Below are positions 45,448-56,352 of a DNA stretch of 64,000 nt, one piece after another. A program made the translations under genes and the position numbers. Numbering within the stretch: position 1 is the first letter of the stretch; every line of letters starts with the position of its first letter. Origin of the DNA: Wurfbainia villosa. Lineage: Eukaryota; Streptophyta; Magnoliopsida; Zingiberales; Zingiberaceae. The notes beneath the pieces are model-generated. The model was given only the letters and a program-made list of their open reading frames with translations, searched no databases and had not been told where the DNA came from. The stretch lies in assembly GCA_025175895.1 (NCBI GenBank), contig CM046000.1:34322720-34386719 (forward strand). The letters are read 5' to 3'.

Positions 45448-45460
45448 GGCTCTGATACCA
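45448..45460 (-). other. Primer binding site of element I
   Basis: The minus strand reads TGGTATCAGAGCC two bases after the 5' LTR end, matching initiator tRNA-Met. Confidence 0.9.
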
Positions 45461-45462
45461 CT

Positions 45463-46708
45463 TGTTGGAACATTGGTGGCCGGCTAGAGGGGGGTTAATA
45501 GCCCTCTTTCATCGTACGATGGAATTGCTTGTCTACAAATATAATTAGTGCAACGGAAACAAAACTAAACAAGCAAATAAAACAACACAAAGATAAAAAC
45601 AATGCTAACACCAATATGTAACGTGGTTCACGGCCTCATCGCTAATCCACGGTCCGATTCGACTCCGGTGAATCACTCTGAAACCAATCCACTATTGGTC
45701 TCTCCCTTTAGCCAAAGCAAGGTGAAGGTAAACCTTTACACCAATGAGATCACTCCTTCTTTTACAATAGATATGAAAGAAAACTAGGAGAAGGAGTTTC
45801 AGCTTTGTGGGGGCACTTAATAGGATGTTTAGAGCATGAACATTAACCATCTAAAATCCCCCACCCTCTCTTTTTATAGAGAGGAAGCAAATCTTCCCGT
45901 TGGACACTATCAGTCGACTGATGTCGACTCCAACTGCTTCTGACCAGGTCCGATTTGTGAGATCCACGGCTGCTTTCTCCAACAGTCAGATCATCAGTCA
46001 ACTGATGGTATCATCAGTCGACTGATGTCGACTTCAGTCGATTGATGTCGACTTCAGTCGAGTGACGACTCGCTTCTGTGCCCGTGCACAGTGCGATCAA
46101 TCGACTGCTTCCCTTAACCAGTCAACTGATGTCGACTTGATTCATCAACCACACACCAGTCGATTTGTGATCGACTTGGAGCAGTCGACTTCCATGACAT
46201 GGCAGTCGACTGATGCCGGGTAAACCTCAAACTTAACATCCGTTTGAGCGTCCGACGGTCGGGTAACCCTCAACCCTTGTGGTCGAGCCTCCGACACTTA
46301 GCCATTCAGCCAAGTTCACCTAATGAGCTACTTACATTTCACTCATTCTCTCATCTCACTTGAAGTCCCTCACCGAATCTCTCTTCATTTGCGGCCACAT
46401 CTCTCGGCAACATCAAGCGCACGACTCTACAATGCTCCTTCGCGTCTCTTTCCCTCGAAGTCTTCTTCCTTAGCTTTGCTTCAAGTCATCTCGTCCGACG
46501 GTCCCTCGGATGCATCAAGCGCACGACTCTGCAATGCTCCTTCGCCAACTCAAGCATGAGGTTGTGAGTTGGTGAAACTCACCAATGCTCCATCTGCAAA
46601 TTACTAAGTCCTGCAAGACTCCAATGCACATATCAAATCCAATCATCCTAACTTAAACCCTTTGTCACATACATCAAAACCATATCACATGGGTTGATTG
46701 CCCTAATG
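45463..46708 (-). repeat. 5' LTR of element I
   Basis: It starts TGTTGGAACATTGG and ends CCCTAATG on the plus strand. The palindrome patch 45908-46215 keeps several intact CAGTCGACTG words that are altered in the partner LTR. Confidence 0.88.
45871..45878 (-). promoter_or_regulatory. TATA box, I 5' LTR
   Basis: The minus strand reads TCTCTATAAAAAGAGAG. It is the probable promoter of element I. Confidence 0.55.
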
Positions 46709-46850
46709 CTTGTGTGTATTTGTATTGTATTATTGCTTTATTTCCGCTGCACACTAATCAATTTGTAGCAAGCACGATCGAATTCCTCCATCTACATCTT
46801 ACACGCTATTCATCCCCCCTCTAGTGGCCACCGAATGTTCCTACATTGAC

Positions 46851-48569
46851 ATCTCAAGTAAGCATCTCCGAGGAGATGTGGATGCAGGATGATTGGGCAT
46901 AAGTCGAAGTTCTTGAAGGTGTTTGAATAGCCAACAGAAGATTCACCACTCCTTGCGAGGAGATGTATACCCTATGGCCTCTCGTCGAATTGTTACTAAA
47001 GTCTTTGGCCAAAGAATTACATATTTAGAGTATGATACTCTTGGATACATGTGCATTAACTAGAATCCGCAAGACGAGGAAGTAAATACTTGGGCTAGGT
47101 GTAACATAGTTAGCCTAGTGGAGGCTGACACAATAGACTATGTCATGAACCAAGTGGGTATAAGATCAGTGAAGGGAATGGGGCATGATTCATTGTAGCT
47201 GCTGAAGGATTTCAAAAAAAGGTTCTGGGATCAACCGTTGATTTTTTGATTAATTGGGGATCATGATGTACTACTAGATGCCACTCATGAGCGTTCTATA
47301 ATTAATGGTTAATTATAGACGACCAACATAAACCGGGAACCTATTTGGTCACACGCATAATGAGCGTAATCCGAAGGATTTAAAATGAGCTTGAGAATAG
47401 GATTCTCAGATCGAGAGAGACTTGGTTTGGTTGGACCAAACAAAGAGCGAGTTTGAAATTTTTTCAGTTGCATCGGAAACATGGATGGATTGAGTCTTAT
47501 GAAGACATGATGGATGAACCAAATCGGTTTGGTTCTAATCCAATGGTGGAAAAATAAACCAAAGTAGTTTGTTTTTTTTAAACAAATGAACCAAAGTTGG
47601 TTCGGTTTGTTTTAACTTAAAATAGACCAACGTGATTTGGTTTATTTTAACTTAAGTTATTAGAGTGGGTTAACGGATTTTGGTTATGAACAAATAACCA
47701 TTAGGAGAATATGCTCTCTATAAAAACACAGCTTAAGGATTTTGTGAAACCCTAGAGAGAGAGGGTTATTTTGGAGTTGTCGCCCACTTCTTCTCCTCCT
47801 CCTTGCTTCTTGCCGCCCAACACAAGGAGGGAGTCCTTGCTGCCCAGCCCTTGTGTTGCTGCCCAAGTTGCTGCCGCCACTTCCTCCTTGCCGCCGGCCA
47901 TCCACCAGCCACCCGCAATCCTCCTTTGGCTGTCGGTGACCAAGGAGCAATCGGCCATGTTTTGGCCGACCATCTCTTCCACCTAAACAAGCTGTCCAGT
48001 TTTGGATAGCTTGTTCTCCTCTTTATAGAGAGGTCGTTTGGTCGACGTTTTGTGATCTGATAGTGACCTACTTGTCGAGGATTGAATCTCTGACAATCCT
48101 TATAGGTGGGGGGGGGTTAAGTTTTCGTCAATTGGTTGACGAAAACCGCTTCCAAGAAGCGAGTTCGTGGAACTTGGTTTTAGATCCAAATTTGATTCGG
48201 ATTGTGATCGTCTCTCGGATCACAACGACTTCAACGTGAGGCTAGTACCTTTCGTGAAGTCGGGGCTCATGGCTTTGTGAAGCTATCCCAACGATACTCG
48301 GCGTGGATATGAATAGAGGCAGTTCTAGCAAGGGGCGCTACGGTTGATGTCATTCCCGCTACACGTGATTCGTCAGGTATAACTAGAATAAATTTTCTTT
48401 TATTGCAAAATTTGAAATGTCGATTATGTCTACACATGTTGTATCCTTGTATGTATGTGGTGTGTGTGTTATAATAAATAATTTATTACTTATTTTTGCT
48501 TCCACTGTGTGCATGTTTACGAAACGTGTTCGAACATAACACCAACGTTGGTGCCATGGGAACCCAACA
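46851..48569 (+). repeat. 3' LTR of element G, right piece
   Basis: It resumes the Angela LTR at ATCTCAAGTAAGCATCTC, immediately after the TTGAC duplication, and runs to AACCCAACA. It is clearly more diverged from A than the LTRs of A are from each other. The CCGCC-rich part lies at 47775-47960; short frames there are not genes. Confidence 0.9.
47719..47726 (+). promoter_or_regulatory. TATA box of G 3' LTR
   Basis: TATAAAAA is preceded by GCTCTC in the family position. Confidence 0.45.
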
Positions 48570-49500
48570 CAAAGGACTTACTTCCTTGTAGAATTTAGGC
48601 AGCAGATAACCAAATTCATTGGACTATGGATGATCATCCTAGAAAATAGCATGTACAATGGAAGAGAAGTAGGGTGAACATAAGAAGACTTCTGATTGTA
48701 CACAATATAAATAGCTTTCAGAAGGCAAGTAATTGCAGTTTTCATATTAAAGAATAAGACCAAATGAATGATATTGCAGTAATCCTTCTGAAGAATGACA
48801 ACATTAAAACTTTTCTCATCCACTCGATACAACCCATATGATTCCGATGTGCCAATCCTCTGTTCCATATAATTGTATAGAAAATCCCCTGCACTATCAG
48901 CAATAGTCATACAGAAATGAAAAGGCACAAGAAGGTATGAACTGCAACTAGAATCTCTGGTCTCTATCTTTGAAAACATCTAGTTAGCCAGTTCAAGAAG
49001 ATCTAAAGGAGAACAAAAGTTCATCATGGAGTAAAAGATATAGAAGTGAGGAAGAAGGTCGACCATAAAACTCCTATTAACACAACATCAAAGTTTTCCT
49101 TGAACAAGAAGGTAGTCTTCTTAAATAGGTGCCTACAAACCTCAATATAGATTCAACAAATGCATGGCTTTGGGAGGAGTCCCGATCTTGACTCATCAAA
49201 GACCACAAGTTCTTAAATACCTTAGTTAAACGTTGCGACACAAGACTATCCATTTTGTGAAACTGCAGCTGCAGAATCTACCAGAATATGCTCAAAGATG
49301 CACTCTACAAGAGTGAAGCACACTTGGGAGAGTCCTTCAAGAACATCAGATGGCTCAACTTTATAAAATGACCATATACGGTGAGCCCAAAAGAGTGTAC
49401 ATCTGATATATAAAACCAAGCCATCAATTGAACCTTTGGCTATCTTATCTTTAAGCAAATATAGAAATAAGGGAGAGCGCACTATTTCCAACATTCTGAT
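48570..49500 (-). pseudogene. Unrecognised decayed coding fragment next to the helicase pieces
   Basis: Minus-strand segments look protein-like across frames: SPLFLYLLKDKIAKGSIDGL, then SDVLEGLSQVCFTLVECIFE and HILVDSAAAVSQNG (49246-49500), and SSYLLVPFHFCMTIADSAGD with GLYRVDEKSFNVVILQKDYC (48578-48979). Several stops and shifts separate them. The helical, Leu-rich wording could belong to the large N-terminal region of a SEN1/MAA3-type helicase, which would make the order scrambled, but I do not recognise it with confidence. The left edge coincides with the end of the G LTR. Confidence 0.45.
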
Positions 49501-50190
49501 TGAATACTTCCCACAATAGCCCAAACAAACAAATGAAAAAACTAGTGCACAAAAAAGGAACATGCCTTAAAAATGTAGACAATGTGCTAGCAACTGAATT
49601 CTTGGACATAGCAGAATCTGAGGACACATGGAAAAAATTTGACCTATCTACCACCTTAGCACCATTCAGTAACTTACTTCCATAAAAATGCATTGAAGGA
49701 AATCTGCATATCTCAGGATGCATTCGATGCTGCTCATTAAGCATTATCACTGGATGATCAGCTCTTTACAGCCACTCAAACATACTGCACTCATACAAAA
49801 AAAATTTGCTAGCTACATCAGAAAATACAGTGGCAGGAAGCTGCTTGGGATCACCCACCATTATACATTTGGTTCCTTTGGACTTGAGTAGCTGAGAAGG
49901 AATTAATGTTGCAGGTTCAAGAGCTTGAGTCGCCTCATCAAAAATAACAACATCGAACCAGTTGTGCTCAGAGTGAACTCCAAATCTATTATTAGAAGAA
50001 GATTCGGAGCACACACCATATATATATCACCACCACATCCACTAAGGGTTGTTACAACAATTTCTTCTTCCTTAGGGATAGATTTTCGAATTCTCCGCTT
50101 GAGGGACCGACTTTCTTCAGAAACTTCCTTTTCTTGAGCATGAGAAGTAGCAAAATCTGCACATATTGCTTCTTCTGCTATACAAAAAGT
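49501..50190 (-). pseudogene. SEN1-like RNA/DNA helicase pseudogene, fragment
   Basis: SEN1-type superfamily 1 helicases unwind RNA:DNA hybrids and act in transcription termination. The minus strand shows EEEIVVTTLSGCGGDIY, then after a frame change DVVIFDEATQALEPATLIP (motif II; relatives usually have DEAA), CIMVGDPKQLPATVFSDVAS (motif III) and, after a stop near 49767, VIMLNEQHRMHPEICRFPSM (motif IV). No intron interrupts this span. Motif I and the C-terminal motifs V and VI are absent. With the lesions seen, it is a dead fragment. It lies on the same strand as the BIG/SEC8 fragments about 30 kb away. Confidence 0.85.
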
Positions 50191-50574
50191 TGTTGCATAA
50201 GATTAGAATATTATCTCCTGAAGACCTAGTCATCACCAAAACAAATTACACAATGAGTATCAAATAGAAATAACAAAAAAGACACTAATAGCAAAAACAA
50301 ACTAATCATAGTTTAAAGACAAACAAACACCATTATGAGTGTCTTCGGCAATAGTGCCAAAATTTGGTTAATCAATTTTTTGTCGCGGTACCATTCCCAA
50401 ATTATTTACCGAACCCCCTAACTACACTAAATACAGTATAAGGTAACTCGGATTGTCTCCAATGGGACTCAATGGTTGAACGTTTGTTTCTAAACATTAT
50501 TAACACTGGGGGTTCCTACAACTATCCAATAGTTATTTGAAAGCTAACCTAATGTGCTAGAATCATTCAACCAT
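50191..50574. other. Unassigned sequence left of the tandem array
   Basis: No gene is seen. The wording GCAATAGTGCCAAAATTTGG near 50350 and the GAACCCCC stretch near 50415 recall non-coding parts of Ty3/gypsy elements, but I cannot place it firmly. Confidence 0.35.
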
Positions 50575-51130
50575 GCACCGCACTATCACTATACGATACA
50601 ATGGTTAAACAATTTTGATTGACGAACATGACCATGCACCGCACTGTCACTATACAGCACAATGATCAAAGATTAACTGAAAACTAAATGAAACAAACCT
50701 AAGAAATTCAACCAAGCACCGCACTGTCACTATACGACACAATGATCAAATATCAACTAAAAACTAAACAAAACAAACTTTAATAATTCAACTAAGCACT
50801 GCATTGTCACTATACAGCAAAATGGTCAAATATTAACTAAAAACTAACCTAAGCAATTCAATCATGCACCGCACTGTCACTATACGATACAATGATCAAA
50901 TATTACTGAAAACTATACAATTCAACCAAGCACTGCACTATCACTATACGACACAATGATCAAATATCAACTGAAAACTAAACTAAACAAACTTAAACAA
51001 TTTAACCAAGCACCGCACTGTCACTATACGACACAATGATCAAAGATTAACTAAACCCTAAATAATTCAACCAAGCACCGCATGTCACTATATGGTACAA
51101 TAGTCAAATATTAGTGAAAATTTAAAAGAA
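50575..51130. repeat. Tandem array, eight units of 61-80 bp
   Basis: The core GCACCGCACTGTCACTATAC, with variants, starts at 50575, 50636, 50716, 50796, 50866, 50930, 51010 and 51075. Each core is followed by GACACAATGATCAAATAT-type sequence and a variable A-rich linker (AACTAAAAACTAAACAAAC). Length differences come from the linker. No coding frame crosses it. Confidence 0.85.
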
Positions 51131-51941
51131 CAATTAACATTGTAGGAAATAAACCTAACCACCAAATAAACAAAGTAAATGATTGACAACAACTAACTAA
51201 ACTTCAAAATAAACTACCACATGCAACACTAAACAAACACAAATAGAAAATAAACAAATGTAACCAAACACAACACAAATTAAAACACAACTAAAACACA
51301 AGAGTAAAAATTAACCAACGATTATCCACAACCACCGGAAAGGAACCACCCTCTCCGGTGACCCACTACAATGTTGTATAGCTCCTACGGCTTCAGTGGG
51401 ATGGAACTCTCATCAAAATATCCCTCTGACAAAAGCTGGAATCGGTGGACATGGTTCACTACTCCAGCAATGAACTTCGGGGATGTCGAATCACCACAGC
51501 CGATGGATGGATCTGCGGAGGCGAAATGGCCGAATCACGACCGCTTAAATGGAAGGGAGCCGAGATGTGACTGTCTAAGAATCTTCACCACCGCTGGAAA
51601 CTAGACGCTGCCACCGGAATCAGAAGAATGGGGAGCTACCAAAGCTAGAAAACCATGCTGCCGAATCACGACAGTAGAAGATAACCCCATCCTTCTGAAT
51701 CATGTCCAACTGGGTCGTCTCTATTGGTGCAGGGGCACTAGATAATCAAACCTAGGTTTAGATTATGGCAAAGATCCAAAGTTAAGGTCATATTGTTATC
51801 TCATGAGCCGAATTGAGTGTGAAGAAAATGGTTAAGCTAAGCTGAAGGTCAGCGACACCTGGAGAATCCCGAGTCGGGAAACCATGGTGGTCGAGCAACA
51901 CAGGGAGAACATCGTGGGAGTCGAAGAATCCAGGTGAAGAC
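51131..51941. other. Unassigned sequence between tandem array and element K
   Basis: An A/C-rich stretch (51131-51310) leads into more balanced sequence with CCGGAAAGGAACCACCCTCTCCGG near 51335 (an imperfect inverted repeat) and two ACCGC(T/C)-rich parts. No protein or known element is recognised. The last five bases, AAGAC, should be the target duplication of element K. Confidence 0.4.
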
Positions 51942-54163
51942 TGTTGGGTTTCCAGCACCGCGGTGAGTGTGTGTTCGAACATGTTTCGTAAACATGTGCA
52001 CAGCGGAAGAAATAAAAATAATAAATCTATATTTATTACAACACACACATCACACGCATGCATAGTACAATATGTGTAGACATAACCGTAAATTTAAATT
52101 TGCAATAAAAGGAAATTTAACTACGTTATACTTTTCGTATCACGTGTAGTGGGAACGGCATCAACCGGAACGATCCTCGCTAGAATCGTCTCTATCCGTA
52201 TCCACGCCGAGTATCCTTAGGATGACTTCGCTAAGCCACGAGCTTCATCTTCGTATGGGTTACTAGCCTCGTGTTGAAGACGACGTGATCGAGAGATGAT
52301 CACGATCCGAATCCAAATTCGGATCCAAAGACAAGTCCTCAAAACTCGCTTCTCCGGAGAGGTATTCATCAACCGTTTGACGAATCCTTCGTCCTCCACC
52401 TATGAGGATTACCGGAGATCAAATCCCCGGTAAGTTAGGCGCTGTCGAAGCTCTAACCGTCGTCCAAACGATGCTCCGACGAGAGAAGAACAAGCTGTCC
52501 AGAAAACTGGACAGCTTTGGTGGAGGAGTAGGCGCCGGCCAACCAAGGGAAGCCAAGTGCTCACCTTATTGCCGAAGCCTAGGAAGATCACCGGAGGGTC
52601 GCCGGAGGATGACCGGCTGAAGCTTGGACGCCGGCAAGGAGTTGGACGGCGGCACAAGGGGCTGGGCAGCAACCTAGGGTTGGCGCCGAAAATCCAAGGA
52701 GAGGATGGAGAGGTGGGCGACAACCACAAGCTAGGGTTTTTGGATTAGGGCTTAACAATCCCTTAAGCCCTCTTTTATAGAGAACTAATTCTCTTAATGG
52801 TTATTGGATCATAACCATGAGGCCCGTTAACCCGCTCCATTAATATAAGTTAAAATAAACCAAACCATGATGGTTTATTTTAAGTTAAAACGAACCGAAC
52901 CAACTTTTGGTTCATTCGTTTAAAATAAACCAAACCCTTTGGTTTATTCTCCTCCATTGGATTAGAACCAAACCATTTTGGTTCATCCATTTTGTCTTCA
53001 TAAGAATGGCCCATCCACGCTTCCATTGCGACTGAAACGATTTCATGCTCGCTTTTTGTTTGGTCCAACCAAACCTAGTTTCTCTTGGTCTGAGAATCCC
53101 ATTCTCAAGCTCGTTTTAAATCCTTCGGATTACGCTCGTTGTGAGTGTGATCAAATAGGTTCTCGGTTTATGTTGGCCGTCTATAATTAACCATTAATTA
53201 TAGAACGATCATGAGTGGCACCTAGTAGTACATCATGATCCCCAATTAACCGAAAAGATCAACGGTTGATCGTAACTATTTCTCGAAACCCTTGGCTCGA
53301 ATGAATCGTGCCCCATTCCCTTCACTCATCTTATACCCACTTGGTTCAGGACATGGTCTATAGTGTCAGTCCCCACTAGGCTGACTACGTCACACCTAGC
53401 CCAAGTATCATTTCCTCGTCCTACGGATTCTAGTTACTGCACATGTATCGAAGAGTACCTTACTCTTAACATGTAATGCTTTGGCCAAAGACTTTAGTAA
53501 CAATCCGATGAGAGGGCATGGGTATACATCTCCTCGCAAGGAGTGGTGAATCCTTTATAGGCTATTCAAACACCTTCGATCACTTCGACTTATATCCAAT
53601 CATCCCGGGTCCACATCTCCTTGGAGATGTTTGCTTAAGATGTCAAAACATAAGTCTCCATGATCAAGATGACTTGAATACCGCAAGTCAAAGGAACATC
53701 GCACTTAAGCTACAGTAATAACTTCATTGACATATCTATATATGCAGGGAACCATATGAAGTCTTACGGCTAGTCACTCCAATGAACTAGTTACCATAAC
53801 TAGCATCCACGATCAACTCTGGACATCACAATGTCTCCAGCCAGTGAGAATCAGCTGCTTGGATACACCAAGGAGTATACCTCGTGCTAGTCTCGACAGA
53901 ATTGATGGTGTCCAAATCTATCAATTCATCGACTAGGGATAATTCCGATACATCACAATTACACATATAGAGATACTCACTGGTTGTGATCCAATCACAA
54001 ATTCTCTCATGCTGTGAATCGTATCGTGGACATTCAGTAAATGAGTTTAAGATCCAATCAAATACACGAAACATGTATACTCAAATAGTGAATCTTCATT
54101 TATCATATAAATGGTTCATACATAAGGCGATTGCCATAGGACATCTCTCATATATTACTAACA
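51942..54163 (-). repeat. 3' LTR of element K (complete, 2222 bp)
   Basis: On the plus strand it begins TGTTGGGTTTCCAGCACCGC and ends ATATTACTAACA, next to the complement of the polypurine tract. It is the reverse complement of the A LTR type, with the CCGGCG-rich part at 52390-52690. Confidence 0.93.
52772..52779 (-). promoter_or_regulatory. TATA box of K 3' LTR
   Basis: The minus strand reads TTCTCTATAAAAGAGGGC, equivalent to the boxes in A. Confidence 0.55.
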
Positions 54164-54174
54164 GACTCCCACTT
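54164..54174 (-). other. Polypurine tract of element K
   Basis: The minus strand reads AAGTGGGAGTC directly before TGTTAGTAAT. Confidence 0.8.
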
Positions 54175-56352
54175 GGCCTAATGTCAATCGCTACGGTATC
54201 CAATACCATAAGCACTAACATGACCCTCAAACTTACTTTGAGGTAATGCTTTAGTCAAAGGATCCGCTAAGTTCCTTTCAGTGGGAATTTTCTCTATTTG
54301 TATTTCGTTCCTACTGATGATCTCTCTGATAAGATTATAGCGGCGAAGCACATGTTTGGATCGTTGATGAGACCTCAGCTCTTTGCTTGTGCAATCGCTC
54401 CATTGTTCTCGCAGTAGACCGGTATTGCTTCAACAATGGCAGGAATCACACCAAGTTCATAAATGAACTTCTTGATCCAAACCGCTTCCTTTGCTGCTTC
54501 CGAAGCTGCAATGTATTCTGCCTCAGTGGTAGAATCCGCTACAGTGTCTTGTTTGGAACTTTTCCAACTCACTGTGCCCCCATTCAAAGTGAACACGTAT
54601 CCGGACTGAGACCTGGAATCATCCTTGTCTGTCTGAAAGCTGGCATCCGTATACCCGCGTATCACCATGTTCCCTTCTCCATATATTAGGAACACATCCT
54701 TAGTTCTTCTTAAGTACTTAAGGATCGTCTTGACAGCCACCCAATGATCTATTCCTGGATCAGACTGGTATCTGCTCGTGACACTCAGAGCATACGATAC
54801 ATTGGGCCTCGTACATAACATAGCATACATGATAGATCCTATTGTGGATGCATAGGGAATCTTACTAATGCAAATCCTCTCGTCTTCTGTGCGCAGACAC
54901 ATAGACTTCGAAAGGTGTACCCCATGCCTAATGGGAAGGAAACCTTTCTTGGATTCCGACATGCTAAACCTCTTTAGCAATCGGTCTATATATGTATACT
55001 GCGAAAGTCCAACCAACCGTTTCAATCTATCTCTATAGATCTTAATCCCGAGGATGTAGGTTGCTTCTCCCAGGTCTTTCATGGAGAATGTCTTGGATAA
55101 CCAAACCTTAACTGACTGTAAGATTGACACATCATTTCCTATAAGTAATATGTCATCGACATACAATACTAGGAACACGACTGCACTCCCACTAACCTTC
55201 TTGTACACACAAGGTTCGTCTGGATTTTGTGAGAAATCAAACCTTTTGATTGTCTCATCAAAACGGATATTCCAGCTCCTAGATGCTTGCTTCAATCCAT
55301 AAATGGACCGTCGCAATTTGCATACCTTGGTTTTATCAACCGATGTGAAACCCTCAGGCTGTATCATATACACGTCCTCGAGCAGGTTTCCATTAAGGAA
55401 AGTTGTTTTCACATCCATCTACCATATCTCATAATCATAATGAGCCGCTATGTCCAGGAGCATCCGAATGGATTTAAGCATAGCTACAGGCGAATAGGTT
55501 TCGTCATAATCAACACCTTGTTTTTGACGATATCCTTTCGCCACCAATCTAGCTTTATAGGTAATCACATTACCATCCATGTCTGTTTTCTTCTTGAAAA
55601 CCCACTTGCACCCTATAGGCTTTATGCCTTCAGGTGGGTCAACCAAGTTCCAAACTTGGTTTTCATACATGGAATCCATTTCCGACTTCATGGCATCAAG
55701 CCACTTATCCCTTTCTGAACTTGTCAGCACTTCTTCATAACTGGTAGGCTCCTCATCATCAATGAGTAACACGTCGTTCGATTCACTTATGAGAAATCCA
55801 TATCTCTCAGGAATGTTGCGTGTTCTACCAGATCTACGAAGATGTGGTATTACAATAGGTCCAGCCGATTGCTCATCACTATGAGTTGTCGGCTGTTGTG
55901 CTTCACCAGGTATCTCATCAATGTCTATTTGAGTCTCTCGAGCCTCCTCAAGCTCGACGACACTCCCACTGTTTTCTTGCAAGAGAAACTCTTTCTCTAG
56001 AAACACGATGCCTTGAAACAAACACCTTTTGTTCCACAGGATGATAGAATTGGTAACCCCTTGTTTCCTTAGGGTATCCAATAAATAGACATTTATCGGA
56101 CTTAGCATCCAATTTTTTGATCTGATCGCTTCACATAAACAGACAACCCCATATCTTCAAGTAAGATACATGAGGTTTCTTACTATTCCATATCTCATAT
56201 GGAGTAGTAGAGACTACCTTAGTAGACATACATTTAACAAGTAAACATCAAAGTGCATAGCCCCAAAAGGACTTGGGAAGATTCGCATGATTCATCATTG
56301 ACCTGACCATGTCCAACAAGGTCCAGTTACGGCTCTCAGATACACCATTATG
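54175..56352 (-). pseudogene. Integrase end, reverse transcriptase and RNase H of element K (broken)
   Basis: From the right, the integrase C-terminal part is in pieces (56108-56350). The frame then opens at 56108 and carries the linker SGRTRNIPERYGFLISESND and RT start CKWVFKKKTDMDGNVITYKA. An in-frame stop at 55419 cuts the frame just before MDVKTTFLNGNLLEDVYMIQ. RT then continues with YVDD at 55152-55163 and SMKDLGEATYILGIKIYRD. RNase H follows (SRSQSGYVFTLNGGTVSWKS, EAEYIAASEAAKEAVWIKKF) until the frame is lost near 54378, inside the AIAQAK motif. The remaining RNase H tail is visible in another frame to about 54190. Confidence 0.9.

Larger units (their letters stand above)
41383..46708 (-). 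mobile_element. Gag-only SIRE-like LTR retrotransposon I
   Basis: LTRs at 41383-42571 and 45463-46708 enclose one gag frame, a primer site and a polypurine tract, with no pol. CTTGT stands on both sides (41378-41382 and 46709-46713), a perfect 5-bp target duplication inside solo LTR H. The element reads on the minus strand. Its plus-strand right end reads CCCTAATG where the other LTR has CCCTAACA, so the usual terminal CA is altered. It is the innermost layer of the nest G > H > I. Confidence 0.92.
40017..46845 (+). mobile_element. Solo LTR H (SIRE-like), interrupted by element I
   Basis: The insertion starts TGTTGGTGCAATC and ends GTTCCTACA, flanked on both sides by TTGAC (40012-40016 and 46846-46850). 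Once element I and its CTTGT duplication are removed, 1498 bp remain (40017-41382 plus 46714-46845). That remainder reads as one LTR of the E type: AACCATTCGGTTCCGAACCA near 41335, and CTATTCATCCCCCCTCTAGTGGCC near the end. No internal region or second LTR is present, so H is a solo LTR left by recombination. It contains AAGTCCAAG and CAGTCGACTG repeats. Confidence 0.9.
38059..48569 (+). mobile_element. Angela-like element G, 3' part, interrupted by H and I
   Basis: Only the RT and RNase H end and the 3' LTR of this element remain. Element F lies at its left and no 5' part is found beyond F. The LTR runs 39498-40016 and 46851-48569, split by solo LTR H with a TTGAC duplication; joined, it would be about 2.24 kb, matching the A and K LTRs. 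It ends AACCCAACA, followed by CAAAG. The coding part has many lesions, so G is older than A and K. Confidence 0.88.
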
